This document shows positions 27,025-36,450 of a stretch of DNA of 58,203 bases, piece by piece (the first letter of the stretch is position 1; each line of letters starts with the position of its first letter). This DNA comes from an uncultured Clostridia bacterium (GTDB lineage Bacteria > Bacillota > Clostridia > TANB77 > CAG-508): positions 1 through 58,203 of the forward strand of contig CALYAM010000001.1 of NCBI GenBank assembly GCA_944393565.1. Direction: 5' to 3'. Made by a program: the position numbers and the translations under genes. The notes under the pieces were generated by a model that was not told the DNA's origin, ran no database searches, and saw only the letters and a list, made by a program, of their open reading frames with translations.

Positions 27025-27413
27025 TTAAAAATAAAAACTATGCAGGTAGTCTAAAAACTACATTTAATTTGGTATAATAATCATCCCTACAAATTACAAG
27101 TTTGCTGTGAGCTTAAAGCACTTTCCCCAAAAGGGAAAATACTACTCACATGAGTAAAATATAAAAAAATACTTGTAAAAATATACATAATGGCAAAAAA
27201 CAGAAAAGATTTTAAAATCTAATATTGATGAATTTTAGTAAAACAATTTAATAAAAAAGGAAAATGAAAAAAATTGTTAATCAATAAAAAAGGCTACACA
27301 AAAAGAAAAATATGTGTTATTATATATAAGTGAAAATAAAAAAATTTAATTTTTATAAGATATAAAAAATGAAAATAACTCAAATACTACAAAAAATAAA
27401 GGAGGACTAAATC
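27025..27413. other. Intergenic region with a possible structured RNA
   Basis: A 389-nt gap. TATAAT at 27073-27078 is followed by a two-stem element: TGTGAG/CTCACA (27106-27111 with 27145-27150) enclosing TTTCCC/GGGAAA. No terminator-like T-run or known RNA family is visible. The remainder is AT-rich and unremarkable. Confidence 0.35.
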
Positions 27414-28139
27414 ATGTCAGGACATTCAAAATGGCATAATATACAAGCAAAAAAAGGAAAAGCGGATGCAGCTAGAGGGAAAATATTTACAAAACTTGGA
27501 AGAGAACTACTAATGGCAGTAAAAACTGGTGGACCAGATATAAACAGTAACTCTAAATTAAAAGATGTAGTTGCAAAATGTAAAGCAAACAATATGCCAA
27601 ATGACACTATAGATAAAGCAATAAAAAAAGCTGCAGGAGAGGGAAGCCAAGAAAATTATGAAGAAATTGTATATGAAGGATATGGACCAAACGGTGTTGC
27701 AATTATTGTAAATGCAACTACTGATAACCGTAATCGTACTGCATCAGATGTGAGACATATTTTTGACAAATTTGGTGGGAACCTTGGAACTAATGGATGT
27801 GTTTCATATTTGTTTGATAAAAAAGGAGTTTTAATAATAGAAAAAGAGAAAACTAAATTATCAGAGGACGAATTAATGCTACTTGCAATTGAAGCAGGAG
27901 CAGAAAATTTTGAAACAGGTGAAGATTACTATGAAATAACGACAGTTCCGGAAGAATTTTCAAAAGTAAGAGAAACATTAGAAAAAGAAGGAATAATTTT
28001 TGCAGAGGCAGAAGTACAAATGGTGCCACAAACATACATATCATTAGAAGAAGAACCATCACGTAAAATGGGATTACTTATTGAAAACTTAGAAGATTTA
28101 GATGATGTTATAGAAGTATATCATAACTGGGAGGAATAA
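27414..28139 (+). CDS. YebC/PmpR family DNA-binding regulator or translation factor
   Basis: 241 residues. The start [22 protein letters not shown] is invariant in the YebC/TACO1 family. [13 protein letters not shown] and the central [10 protein letters not shown] segment are also typical. Members act as transcription regulators, and recent work on YebC-like proteins links them to translation of problem sequences. The RBS is AAGGAGG. Confidence 0.95.
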   Translation: MSGHSKWHNIQAKKGKADAARGKIFTKLGRELLMAVKTGGPDINSNSKLKDVVAKCKANNMPNDTIDKAIKKAAGEGSQENYEEIVYEGYGPNGVAIIVNATTDNRNRTASDVRHIFDKFGGNLGTNGCVSYLFDKKGVLIIEKEKTKLSEDELMLLAIEAGAENFETGEDYYEITTVPEEFSKVRETLEKEGIIFAEAEVQMVPQTYISLEEEPSRKMGLLIENLEDLDDVIEVYHNWEE

Positions 28140-28165
28140 AATACAAATATAAAGCATATATTATA

Positions 28166-28200
28166 AGGACGGACGAAAGTTTGTCCTTAATTTTTTTATG
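28166..28200 (+). terminator. Terminator after yebC
   Basis: AAGGACGGAC pairs with GTTTGTCCTT around a GAAA tetraloop (two G-U pairs), then AATTTTTTTA. A good intrinsic terminator. Confidence 0.8.
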
Positions 28201-28234
28201 CCTAAAAATTTTTAAATAAGGAGTATGTAGAGTT

Positions 28235-29179
28235 ATGTTTATATCAAATTTATTCAAATACTTTCCGCAAAATATTGGTAATATGTTAGAAGAGTACTTC
28301 AAAAAAAATGATCAGAATCTTTATATTTCTCTAGAAGAAATACGATTAAGAGCTAACAAACCAATTGTGCTTAAATTTAATCAAAATGAAAAAGTTTTTG
28401 ACTATAATGTTCAAATAGAGGAAATATTAGAAACTCTTAGAATTATATGTGAGAATTCAATATACTCATACCAAAATCAAATATGCAATGGTTATATAAC
28501 AATAAAAGGTGGACACAGAGTAGGCATAACTGGAAACGTTGTAATAGAAAACAAAAAAATAGTGAATATAAACTACATATCAAGCTTAAATTTTCGTATT
28601 GCAAAACAGATAATAGGTTGTAGCAACAAAATTTTAAAATATGTTATAGATGGAGAAAATAATTCAATATTTAATACTCTTATTGTATCACCACCAGGGG
28701 CAGGTAAGACAACAATATTAAGAGATTTAATTAGAAAAATAAGTTCTGGAATTGAAACAATGCATTTTAAAGGGCTTACTGTTGGGCTTGTAGACGAACG
28801 AGGGGAAATAGCAGCAATGTATAAAGGAATTCCACAAAATGATGTTGGATTAAAAACAGATATATTAGATAATATACCAAAAGCAATAGGCATGAAAATG
28901 CTAATACGTTCAATGTCTCCTAATGTTATTGCAGCAGATGAAATTGGAAGTAGTGAAGATGTTGAAGCAATACATTATGCTGTTTGCTCAGGAATTAAAG
29001 GAATATTTACAGCACATGGAGGAAGCTTAGAAGATTTAGCACTAAACCCAGCATTAAAATGTTTAATGAATACACATATATTTGAAAGAATAATTTTTTT
29101 AAACAACAAGGGTATAAAAGGAGAAGTAGAAAAAGCATACAATTTAAACAAAATTAATTCAGACTATGTTTTATATTAA
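28235..29179 (+). CDS. spoIIIAA: Stage III sporulation protein AA (secretion-like ATPase)
   Basis: 314 residues. A PulE/VirB11-like ATPase of the SpoIIIA-SpoIIQ channel complex between mother cell and forespore. Walker A SPPGAGKTTILRD (about 151), Walker B-like SMSPNVIAADEIG and a late TAHGGSLED are visible. It is first of the eight-gene operon, expressed in the mother cell under SigE in the family. The RBS AAGGAG is 11 nt upstream. Confidence 0.96.
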   Translation: MFISNLFKYFPQNIGNMLEEYFKKNDQNLYISLEEIRLRANKPIVLKFNQNEKVFDYNVQIEEILETLRIICENSIYSYQNQICNGYITIKGGHRVGITGNVVIENKKIVNINYISSLNFRIAKQIIGCSNKILKYVIDGENNSIFNTLIVSPPGAGKTTILRDLIRKISSGIETMHFKGLTVGLVDERGEIAAMYKGIPQNDVGLKTDILDNIPKAIGMKMLIRSMSPNVIAADEIGSSEDVEAIHYAVCSGIKGIFTAHGGSLEDLALNPALKCLMNTHIFERIIFLNNKGIKGEVEKAYNLNKINSDYVLY

Positions 29180-29314
29180 TGGTCTTAAACTATATTTAGT
29201 CAAGTTTTTAGAAATGACTGTAAAAGAATTTTTACAAACAATAAAAATTTTAGTTCTAAAAAAGTACAAGCTGAATATACATTATATAAAGTGCATCACA
29301 GGAGGAAGAAAAAA

Positions 29315-29824
29315 TTGGAAATATTAAAAAGTATTTTATATATGCTTGTACTATTAAGTTCTACAAGCATAGGAGTACTACTTTCGCAAAAATACCAAAA
29401 AAGAGAAGAAGAATTAAAAGATTTTAAAACAGCATTTATAATGTTTAAAACGAAAATATGTTATACATATGAGCCTCTTCAAGAAATTTTTAAAGACATA
29501 AGTAAAAACATACAAAGTAAAACGAAAATTGTATTTGAAAAAACAATAAAATATATGAAAGAAAAAAACGCAACGGAAAGTTGGAATTTAGCATTAGAAG
29601 AAACTACAACAAATCTTACAAAAGAAGATAAAAAAGCACTATCAACTTTGGGTAAACTTTTAGGAAAAACAAACATAGAAGGACAAATAAACGAAATAAA
29701 TTTAAGTTTAGAATTTTTGGAAACCCAAATAGAAAATGCAAGACAGGAAAAGGAAAAAAGTGCAAAATTATATAAAACATTAGGAGCTATTGCAGGAATA
29801 GGAATTGTTATTATTTTAATTTAA
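29315..29824 (+). CDS. spoIIIAB: Stage III sporulation protein AB
   Basis: 169 residues from TTG 29315, chosen for AGGAGG 9 nt upstream. An N-terminal membrane helix, a helical cytoplasmic segment and a C-terminal membrane helix (about 151-168) are typical. It resembles T2SS GspF-like platform proteins. The 135-nt gap before it is unusual for this operon and holds AT-rich sequence only. Confidence 0.9.
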   Translation: MEILKSILYMLVLLSSTSIGVLLSQKYQKREEELKDFKTAFIMFKTKICYTYEPLQEIFKDISKNIQSKTKIVFEKTIKYMKEKNATESWNLALEETTTNLTKEDKKALSTLGKLLGKTNIEGQINEINLSLEFLETQIENARQEKEKSAKLYKTLGAIAGIGIVIILI

Positions 29825-29837
29825 TTAAGGAGGCAAC

Positions 29838-30032
29838 ATGGACATTAACCTTTTATTTAAAATAGCAGGCATTGGGATTATAGTTGCTGTATTACACCAA
29901 ATTTTAACAAAAGCAGGAAGAGAAGATCAAGCAATGATGATAACTTTAGCTGGTGTGGTTATTGTTCTTACAATAGTAATAAGAGAAATTAGTGATTTAT
30001 TCACAACAGTTAGAGCCGTGTTTGACTTGTAA
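29838..30032 (+). CDS. spoIIIAC: Stage III sporulation protein AC
   Basis: 64 residues, full length. Two membrane helices with GREDQAMMITLAG between them, a conserved SpoIIIAC segment. The RBS is AAGGAGG. Confidence 0.93.
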   Translation: MDINLLFKIAGIGIIVAVLHQILTKAGREDQAMMITLAGVVIVLTIVIREISDLFTTVRAVFDL

Positions 30033-30043
30033 AGGAGTATAAC

Positions 30044-30430
30044 ATGGAAATTATAAAAATTATAGGAATAGGGCTAATAGCCCTCGTTATTATTGTAATA
30101 TTAAGACAATATCGTCCTGAATTTGCAATATATGTCTCGCTAATAGCGGGAATACTAATTTTATTTATGATAATGGACAAGTTTTCAGGAATAATTGAAT
30201 TGCTTAAAAATTTATCTAACAAAACAAATATAAATAATCAGTTTTTAACAATATTATTAAAAATTACGGGACTAGCCTTTTTAACAGAATTTGCCATAAG
30301 TATATGTAAGGATTCTGGGGAAAGTGCAATTGCAACTAAAATAGATTTAGGAGGAAAAGTGCTAATAATAGGAATGTCAATACCAATTATTTCATCATTA
30401 TTAGAACTAATTATAAAAGTGTTATCATAA
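30044..30430 (+). CDS. spoIIIAD: Stage III sporulation protein AD
   Basis: 128 residues with four membrane helices. LRQYRPEFAIYVSLIAGI and TGLAFLTEFAISICKDSGESAIA are highly typical. It forms part of the membrane platform with AC and AE. Confidence 0.94.
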   Translation: MEIIKIIGIGLIALVIIVILRQYRPEFAIYVSLIAGILILFMIMDKFSGIIELLKNLSNKTNINNQFLTILLKITGLAFLTEFAISICKDSGESAIATKIDLGGKVLIIGMSIPIISSLLELIIKVLS

Positions 30431-30441
30431 GGGGTGAAAAA

Positions 30442-31588
30442 GTGAAATGGGTAAAAATATTAATAATTTTAATTTGCTGTTTAAGTGCTTATCCTGCTAA
30501 AGCAAAAGCTACAGACAATGTAATGGAAGAACAAAAGGATTTACTAAATATTTCAGATTTTGTTGATGAAGCAAATAGATATTCTAAAGAAGCTTTTCCA
30601 GATGTTGATATAGGGGAAATATTAAATTCTGCAATTACAGGAAAAGTTGATACAAGTTTTTTTTATAATGTAATTACTGGAATACTTGGAAAAGAAGTAA
30701 TGTCTGCAGTAAGAGTATTACGGTTCTATACTTGCGATTGTTGTAATACATAGTGTACTAAAAAGTATAAGTGATAGTTTAGAAAATAAAAGCATATCAC
30801 AAGTAATATATTATGTACAATATATACTAATTGTAACATTAATGATGAGTAGTTTTTCAGATATGATAGTTCTTACAAAAGAAACAATAGAAAATTTAGT
30901 TGGGTTTATGAATTCCCTAATTCCAATTCTAATAACACTAATGATAACAACAGGAAGTGCTATTACAGCAAATATTGTACAACCTGTCATATTATTTGTT
31001 ATTACATTTATAGGAAATGCTATTTTAATTTTTGCTTTACCTTTTGTTATGATATCAACAGTTCTTGGAATAATTTCTAATATTTCTTCAAAAGTACAGA
31101 TTGGAAGATTAGCAAAATATTTCAAATCAGGAATTGTGTGGTTTATGGGGGTTACACTAACAATTTTTGTTGGAGTACTATCAATAGAAGGAACGTTAAC
31201 AAGTAGTGTAGATGGAATAACTGCCAAAGCTACAAAGGCTGCAGTATCTAACTTTATACCTGTTGTTGGCAAAATACTAGGTGATGCAGTAGATACAGTG
31301 CTTGGGTGTGCAATAATTTTAAAAAATGCAGTAGGATTAATAGGGGTTATAGTAGTTCTTGGAATTTGCATTTTACCAATTATAAGACTCTCTGTTTTAA
31401 CAATTGCTTACCATTTGGCAGCTGCAATATGTGAGGTTATTGCTGATGAAAAAATAATAAAATTATTAGAACAAATGGCTAGTAGCTTTAAAATACTTTT
31501 AGCAGTTGTATTTTCAGTTTCAACTATGCTACTCATAGGAATAACAATTGTTCTTAAAATTTCAAATAGTGGAATTATGTATAGATAA
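30442..31588 (+). CDS. spoIIIAE: Stage III sporulation protein AE, needs +1 frameshift at CGG 30721-30723
   Basis: About 381 residues when joined, GTG start with GGGGTG upstream. A signal-like N-terminus leads to the first membrane segment near GILGKEVMSAVRVL. The reading then meets CGG in frame; +1 reading continues GSILAIVVIHSVLKSISDS, the expected hydrophobic continuation. The rest has the repeated membrane helices of the family. Unshifted reading stops at 30753. All other operon members are intact, so a functional AE is expected. Confidence 0.9.
30721..30724 (+). other. CGG +1 recoding site in spoIIIAE
   Basis: Frame reads GTA TTA CGG T; the required reading is TTA then GGT. Confidence 0.8.
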
Positions 31589-31599
31589 GGAAGGGAAAT

Positions 31600-32190
31600 A
31601 TGGTAAATGAAATTAGTAATTGGGCAGGAGGAATTGTTACTTCAGTAATAATAATTACAATACTAGAAATGCTTATTCCAGAAGGTAAAAATAAAAAATA
31701 CATAAAGACAGTTTTAGGAATATACTTATTATTTACAATAATATCACCAATTGCAAAAGCAATTACAGGAGATGAAATAAATTTAAAAAATGTAATACAA
31801 ATAGATGAATTTAAAAATAAGAATACTAACATTCATGCAATAGAAACAAATGCAAGTATAGAAAAAATTTATGAAACGAATTTAAAAGAAGATATAATGA
31901 ATAAATTGGCACAAAAAGGCTACGAAGCAAATAAAATAGACCTAAAAATAGAACTAGAAGACAAAAACAATTATGGAAGAATTAATCATATCTATGTCCA
32001 AATAAGAGAAAAAGAAAATGGCACTAGTAAACAAACAATTAATAAAATTGAAAAAATTAATATCGAAATAGAGAACAACTTGGAAAATATACAAGAAAGA
32101 ACAAGCTTATCACAAATAGAAACACAAAAAATAAAAACATATATTAGTACGATTTATAATGTAGAGGAAAACATAATTACAATAGAATAG
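31600..32190 (+). CDS. spoIIIAF: Stage III sporulation protein AF
   Basis: 196 residues. Two membrane helices at the N-terminus (ISNWAGGIVTSVIIITILEMLIPEG and TVLGIYLLFTIISPI) and a charged domain with α-β pattern as in the ring-building SpoIIIAF. It follows AE by 11 nt. Confidence 0.92.
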   Translation: MVNEISNWAGGIVTSVIIITILEMLIPEGKNKKYIKTVLGIYLLFTIISPIAKAITGDEINLKNVIQIDEFKNKNTNIHAIETNASIEKIYETNLKEDIMNKLAQKGYEANKIDLKIELEDKNNYGRINHIYVQIREKENGTSKQTINKIEKINIEIENNLENIQERTSLSQIETQKIKTYISTIYNVEENIITIE

Positions 32191-32236
32191 AAAGCTAGAA
32201 AAAACGTTATCTCTTAAGAAAGGGAAGATATGAGAC

Positions 32237-32854
32237 ATGTGGAAAGAAAAAATTAATAATTTAAAGGAATTAATAGTAAGAAAAAAAGAAGATAATTGGA
32301 AAAAAAATATAGAGAACATGGTAGTTTTTTTAATTATATTGATTGTAACAATAATTGCCATAAATACAATTTGGAACAAAAAAAATGAAAAAGAAATAGT
32401 CAGCAATGTTCAAAATAACATCATTAAAGAAAATACTATACAAACAAGTACTAGTGAAGAAAATTTAGAGAAAAGCTTAGAACAAATACTAGCTAAAATA
32501 GAGGGAGTAGGAAAAGTAAGTGTTCTAATTACATACTCTGAAACGAGTCAAGTAATTGCTATGTACAATGAAAAAGAAAAGGAAAGCAAAACAGAAGAAA
32601 CAGATACAAGTGGGGGAAGTAGGCAAATTATAGAAACCGATAGTTCAAAAGAAATTGTATATAAAGAAGAAAATGGGGAAAAGGTACCAATTACACAAAA
32701 AGTAATTTTACCCAAAATAGAAGGAGCATTAATAATAGCAGAAGGAGCTAAAAATGCAGAAGTAAAAGCAAATATAATACAAGCAGTGGAAGCGGCTACA
32801 GGGCTTGCAACTCATAAAATACAAGTTTTTGCTATGACGTATAAAGAAAATTAA
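32237..32854 (+). CDS. spoIIIAG: Stage III sporulation protein AG
   Basis: 205 residues. One membrane helix (about 27-46) and a ring-building motif domain; LAKIEGVGKVSVLITY and EGALIIAEGAKNAEVK are conserved in the channel ring. It forms the large ring in the intermembrane space. Confidence 0.94.
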   Translation: MWKEKINNLKELIVRKKEDNWKKNIENMVVFLIILIVTIIAINTIWNKKNEKEIVSNVQNNIIKENTIQTSTSEENLEKSLEQILAKIEGVGKVSVLITYSETSQVIAMYNEKEKESKTEETDTSGGSRQIIETDSSKEIVYKEENGEKVPITQKVILPKIEGALIIAEGAKNAEVKANIIQAVEAATGLATHKIQVFAMTYKEN

Positions 32855-32878
32855 GATTATGAAAGGAATTGATTGTTT

Positions 32879-33487
32879 ATGAAAATTATGAAAAGAAATC
32901 AAGTTATAATTTTAGTTATAGCCATTATGCTAGTAACAGCGGGGTATTTAAACTTCATTGAAACAAATAATAATCAGGAAACCGTTCAAACCAATGGAAA
33001 TGATGTTCAAACGATGGGAGATGCAACTTTTGTAAGTAGCCAGACATTAGTCCAAAACACCTTGAAAAAAAACACAAATACATTTGAAAATGAAACAACA
33101 AACCAAACAAGTGCACAAGACAATGAAGAAACAGAAGAAGCAGAATATTTTACAAGCTCTAAACTTCAAAGAGAAACAATGTATTCGCAAATGATAGAAA
33201 GCTATCAGAAAATGCTAGATTCAACAACTATATCTGCAGAACAAAAAGCTATTGCTCAAAATGAAATAACAAAAATAAATGATACTAAAAATGCTATTAT
33301 GATAACAGAAAATTTGATAAAAACTAAAGGATTTAATGAGGTACTTATATTAGTAAACGATACAAGCATTAATGTTATTATCTCAAAAGAAGAGCTAAAA
33401 CAAGAAGAAATAGCACAAATACAAAACATTGTATCAAGGGAAATGAAAGCAGAAATAGGAAATATACATATAAGTAACACCAAATAA
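32879..33487 (+). CDS. spoIIIAH: Stage III sporulation protein AH
   Basis: 202 residues from ATG 32879. An N-terminal membrane helix is followed by a linker and the YscJ-like domain (about 110-200, AIMITENLIKTKGFNEVLILV) that pairs with SpoIIQ in the family. It is last of the operon. Confidence 0.92.
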   Translation: MKIMKRNQVIILVIAIMLVTAGYLNFIETNNNQETVQTNGNDVQTMGDATFVSSQTLVQNTLKKNTNTFENETTNQTSAQDNEETEEAEYFTSSKLQRETMYSQMIESYQKMLDSTTISAEQKAIAQNEITKINDTKNAIMITENLIKTKGFNEVLILVNDTSINVIISKEELKQEEIAQIQNIVSREMKAEIGNIHISNTK

Positions 33488-33502
33488 CTTTAGAAAAAAT
33501 AC

Positions 33503-33553
33503 TTGAAAAATTGGCTAAAACTGATATAATACGTTTAAGTTTTTAAACGTATT
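33503..33553 (+). promoter_or_regulatory. pfk promoter with overlapping 11-bp palindrome
   Basis: TTGAAA (33503-33508), 16-bp spacer, TATAAT (33525-33530). AATACGTTTAA (33528-33538) and TTAAACGTATT (33543-33553) are exact complements with a 4-nt loop, covering the end of the -10 and the start site. This fits an operator or a leader hairpin; the regulator is unknown. Confidence 0.6.
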
Positions 33554-33572
33554 ATTATAAGGAGGAGTTTTT

Positions 33573-34712
33573 ATGTTGAAAAAAGTTGCTATTTTAGCCA
33601 ATGGTGGAGATGTATCTGGTTTTAATGCAGTAATCAGAGCAATAGTAAAAACAGCAGAAGAAAACAATATTGAATGTTTAGGATTTATAGATGGTTACAA
33701 TGGACTATTAAACAACAATTATGTAAAATTAAGTACGAAGGACAATGCGTCCGGAATTTTACATAAAGGAGGTTCTATTATAGGCTCATCACTTAATGCA
33801 AATGTGTTTAATTATAAAGTAGTAGACGAAAATGGAAATGTATCATATCAAGATTTATCAGAAAAATGTGTACAAAATGTAAAAGAAGATGAAATTGATT
33901 GTATTTTTACACTCGGAGGAGATAGTACACAAAAATCTGCAAGAGACTTTACTTTAAGAGGATTAAAAGTAATAGGCGTTCCAAAAACTATTGACAATGA
34001 TGTAGCATGTACAGATATTACTTTTGGTTACAATACAGCAGTATCAGTTGCAACAGAGGCAATTGATAGACTACATACAACAGCAGAAACTCATAATCGT
34101 ATTATGTGCTTAGAAGTAATGGGAAGATATGCTGGATGGATAGCTTTAGAATCAGCAATAGCAGGAGGCGCAGATGTTGCACTAATACCAGAGATTCCTT
34201 ATGACATTAATAAGGTCGTAGAGACAATCAAAAAAAGACAAAAAATGGGCAAAAATTTTAGTGTGGTTGTTGTAGGTGAAGGAGCAATGCCAAAAGGTGG
34301 AGAAATGAGCGTAAAAGCAACTAGGGATGGTGGAGCAGGAGTTATCAATACACAACTTGGAGGAGCAGGAGATAGAGTAGCAAAAGAACTTGAAAAATTA
34401 ACAGGTTTAGTAACAAGAAATACAACATTAGGTTATATGCAAAGGGGTGGAACTCCAACATCATTTGACAGAGTACTCTCAACTAAATATGGAGCAAAAG
34501 CAATGGAACTTGCAATGAAAGGAAAATTTAATGTTCTTACAGTAATAAAAAATGGGAAATTAGATTGTGTGCCATTAGAAGAAGTCGTGGGAGAAAATAA
34601 AAAAGTAGGAGCAGTGCAAGGCGGAACAGCAGAAAGCAATGTAAGATTAGTTACAATGGATGATGACTTAGTAAAAACAGCTAGAAACATTGGTATATGT
34701 TTAGGAAATTAA
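33573..34712 (+). CDS. 6-phosphofructokinase (PFK family; donor ATP or PPi uncertain)
   Basis: 379 residues. LANGGDVSGFNAVIRA, FTLGGDSTQKSA, VPKTIDNDV, MGRYAGWIA and GYMQRGGTPTSFDR identify the family. The PKTIDND lysine is seen in PPi-dependent enzymes, whereas ATP enzymes usually have PGTIDND; however the GGD motif continues with Ser-Thr rather than the Asp of PPi enzymes. Donor specificity is therefore open. It phosphorylates fructose-6-phosphate in glycolysis. Confidence 0.88.
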   Translation: MLKKVAILANGGDVSGFNAVIRAIVKTAEENNIECLGFIDGYNGLLNNNYVKLSTKDNASGILHKGGSIIGSSLNANVFNYKVVDENGNVSYQDLSEKCVQNVKEDEIDCIFTLGGDSTQKSARDFTLRGLKVIGVPKTIDNDVACTDITFGYNTAVSVATEAIDRLHTTAETHNRIMCLEVMGRYAGWIALESAIAGGADVALIPEIPYDINKVVETIKKRQKMGKNFSVVVVGEGAMPKGGEMSVKATRDGGAGVINTQLGGAGDRVAKELEKLTGLVTRNTTLGYMQRGGTPTSFDRVLSTKYGAKAMELAMKGKFNVLTVIKNGKLDCVPLEEVVGENKKVGAVQGGTAESNVRLVTMDDDLVKTARNIGICLGN

Positions 34713-34888
34713 AAAATGAATTGGAAATGGTAAAAAAAATGAAACTTGAAAAATGTGTTGACAAAAGAAGGAAAAAAATATAAAATAAAAGAAATAAAAG
34801 AGCAAACGTGAATCAATACATTATCAACACATAAAAGGAAATAAAGGAAAACACAAAAGACAAAGAGGAGGAAACCCGCGTGGCTGTA

Positions 34889-34910
34889 CACACACACACA
34901 CACACACACA
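34889..34910. repeat. (CA)11 microsatellite
   Basis: Eleven uninterrupted CA units in the leader of gene B. The matching place in the gene A leader (about 5798-5805) has four units. Dinucleotide tracts of this length are prone to slippage. Confidence 0.9.
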
Positions 34911-34955
34911 ATTCAATTTAACCAATAAAGCAAATAAAAAAGAAGTAGAAAAAGG

Positions 34956-35003
34956 CTACCTATCTTGTCATGAAACAAATCATGTACGAGATGGGTAGTT
35001 TTT
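34956..35003 (+). terminator. Leader hairpin with T-tract in gene B
   Basis: Same hairpin as at 5851-5898, with only loop substitutions. Position between promoter and start suggests attenuation. Confidence 0.6.
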
Positions 35004-35066
35004 GTGTGCAAAAAAGATAAAGAAAAAATAAAAAGGCAAAAAGCCAAAAAGGAGAGGAACCAAGAA

Positions 35067-36380
35067 ATGGAAGAGAGAAACAAAAGCAAAGGAAAAAAAG
35101 GAATAACGCTAGTAAGTTTAGTAATAACAATAATAGTGCTGTTAATATTAGCAGGAGTGGCAATAAATTTAGCAATGGATGAAGAAGGATTAATAGGTAA
35201 AGCAGAAGAGGCGGTAGAAAGCTGGAATAGAGCAGTAGGAGAAGAGAGTAATGCAATAAAAAACATATTCATGGTAGCAAATGAAATAGCAGGAGGGGTA
35301 ACAGGAGGAGGCGGTGATGATATAACATATGTAGGAGACGTGCCAGTTCCAAATGGATATACAGCCTCACAAATAAGTAACGAAGATTCAGAAGCAGAAG
35401 GATTAGTAATATATGAGATACCAGAAGGAGCAAAAGTAAACTGGACAGATAATAAAGACAGTAATGGAAAGAACCAAAGTACAATAACAATAGGTGGAAA
35501 TACAACAAATTTACAAGAAACAGTAAACCAATATGTATGGATACCAGTAGGAGAAATAAATGATATGGTAATGTGTGAAAGTAATAATAAGATAGCAGAT
35601 GAAAAAGGAAATAAAATATGCAATATAGTATATGATGAAGCCACAAATACCTTAACTTGCCAAACACACTCGGATACAGCAACCAATTTAGTGGGAAGAT
35701 TATATACAGGTTTATTGGTAAATACAGGTAATAGCATTTATTCCTATACTATGGACTTTACGAAAAGAGACCAGACATATGATAAAATCAGTTATCATGA
35801 ACCCAATACTTTAAGTTATGATGCTGATAAGAGTTTAACAATTGACCAATTAAAAAGTGACTTTACAGCAATGGCGAAAAGTGTAGCCAAGAATGGAGGA
35901 TTTTATATAAGTAGATATGAAATAGGAACAGGAGGAAGTAGTAAAAAGGGACAGCCAGTATTAACAGCAGCAAGTAGTGGTGGAACAAATTATTTAGGGG
36001 CAAACACATGGTATGGATTATATAATACAATAAGAAATATAGAAGCAAATAGACAAATGATATGGGGATGCCAGTATGATCAAGTAATAAAGTTTATAGG
36101 AGAACAAGCACAAGTTGGACATAGTGATAGAAAATTAACAATCACAAATGCATTATCAGGACAAAACGAACAAGATTGTATGAATAATATCTACGACCTT
36201 GAAGGAAATCATTGTGAATGGACAGCTGAAGCGGCTTCTACCAGCTCTCGAGTGCGTCGAGGCAGTAACTACATCAATAGAATCAATCGCTATTTCTACC
36301 CAGCAAGTAGCCGCGGCGACGTCGATCCGACTGTTAGCGGCAACAACCACTATTCGTCCCGCACCACACTTTACTTGTAG
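35067..36380 (+). CDS. Prepilin-type surface protein B with DGR-like variable C-type-lectin end
   Basis: 437 residues from ATG 35067 (AAAAGGAGAGG upstream). Paralogue of the gene at 5961: same KKGITLVSLVITIIVLLILAG prepilin start, same lectin-like domain (NQYVWIPVGEI, NGGFYISRYEIG, QMIWGCQYDQV). After NIYDLEGNHCEWTAEA the sequence diverges from gene A, then both end TLYL. In the variable part 36 of 44 codons (36234-36365) end in C or T, while most codons elsewhere in the gene end in A. The protein is probably displayed on a pilus-like fibre or the membrane and binds varied ligands. Confidence 0.75.
   Translation: MEERNKSKGKKGITLVSLVITIIVLLILAGVAINLAMDEEGLIGKAEEAVESWNRAVGEESNAIKNIFMVANEIAGGVTGGGGDDITYVGDVPVPNGYTASQISNEDSEAEGLVIYEIPEGAKVNWTDNKDSNGKNQSTITIGGNTTNLQETVNQYVWIPVGEINDMVMCESNNKIADEKGNKICNIVYDEATNTLTCQTHSDTATNLVGRLYTGLLVNTGNSIYSYTMDFTKRDQTYDKISYHEPNTLSYDADKSLTIDQLKSDFTAMAKSVAKNGGFYISRYEIGTGGSSKKGQPVLTAASSGGTNYLGANTWYGLYNTIRNIEANRQMIWGCQYDQVIKFIGEQAQVGHSDRKLTITNALSGQNEQDCMNNIYDLEGNHCEWTAEAASTSSRVRRGSNYINRINRYFYPASSRGDVDPTVSGNNHYSSRTTLYL
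36234..36365 (+). other. Putative DGR variable region in gene B
   Basis: Codons such as AGC, TAC, ATC, CGC, GGC, GAC, GTC and CAC dominate: AAC/AAT-like codons with the first two bases changed. GC content is far above that of the surrounding gene. Template repeat and reverse transcriptase are not in the window. Confidence 0.65.
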
Positions 36381-36450
36381 CACCGAAACGCTGGTAGAGA
36401 TACAGTAGAAAGGCTGAAAGTAGGATTTATAGATTAAATATAACAAACAT

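Larger units (their letters stand above)
34713..35066 (+). promoter_or_regulatory. Promoter and leader of surface gene B
   Basis: TTGACA (34758-34763), 17-bp spacer, TAAAAT (34781-34786). The second half matches the leader of gene A, including the CCCGCGTGGCTGTACA block, the hairpin CTACCTATCT/AGATGGGTAG (34956-34965 with 34989-34998) with TTTTT, and a G-rich RBS. No gene is seen in this 354-nt gap. Confidence 0.7.
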
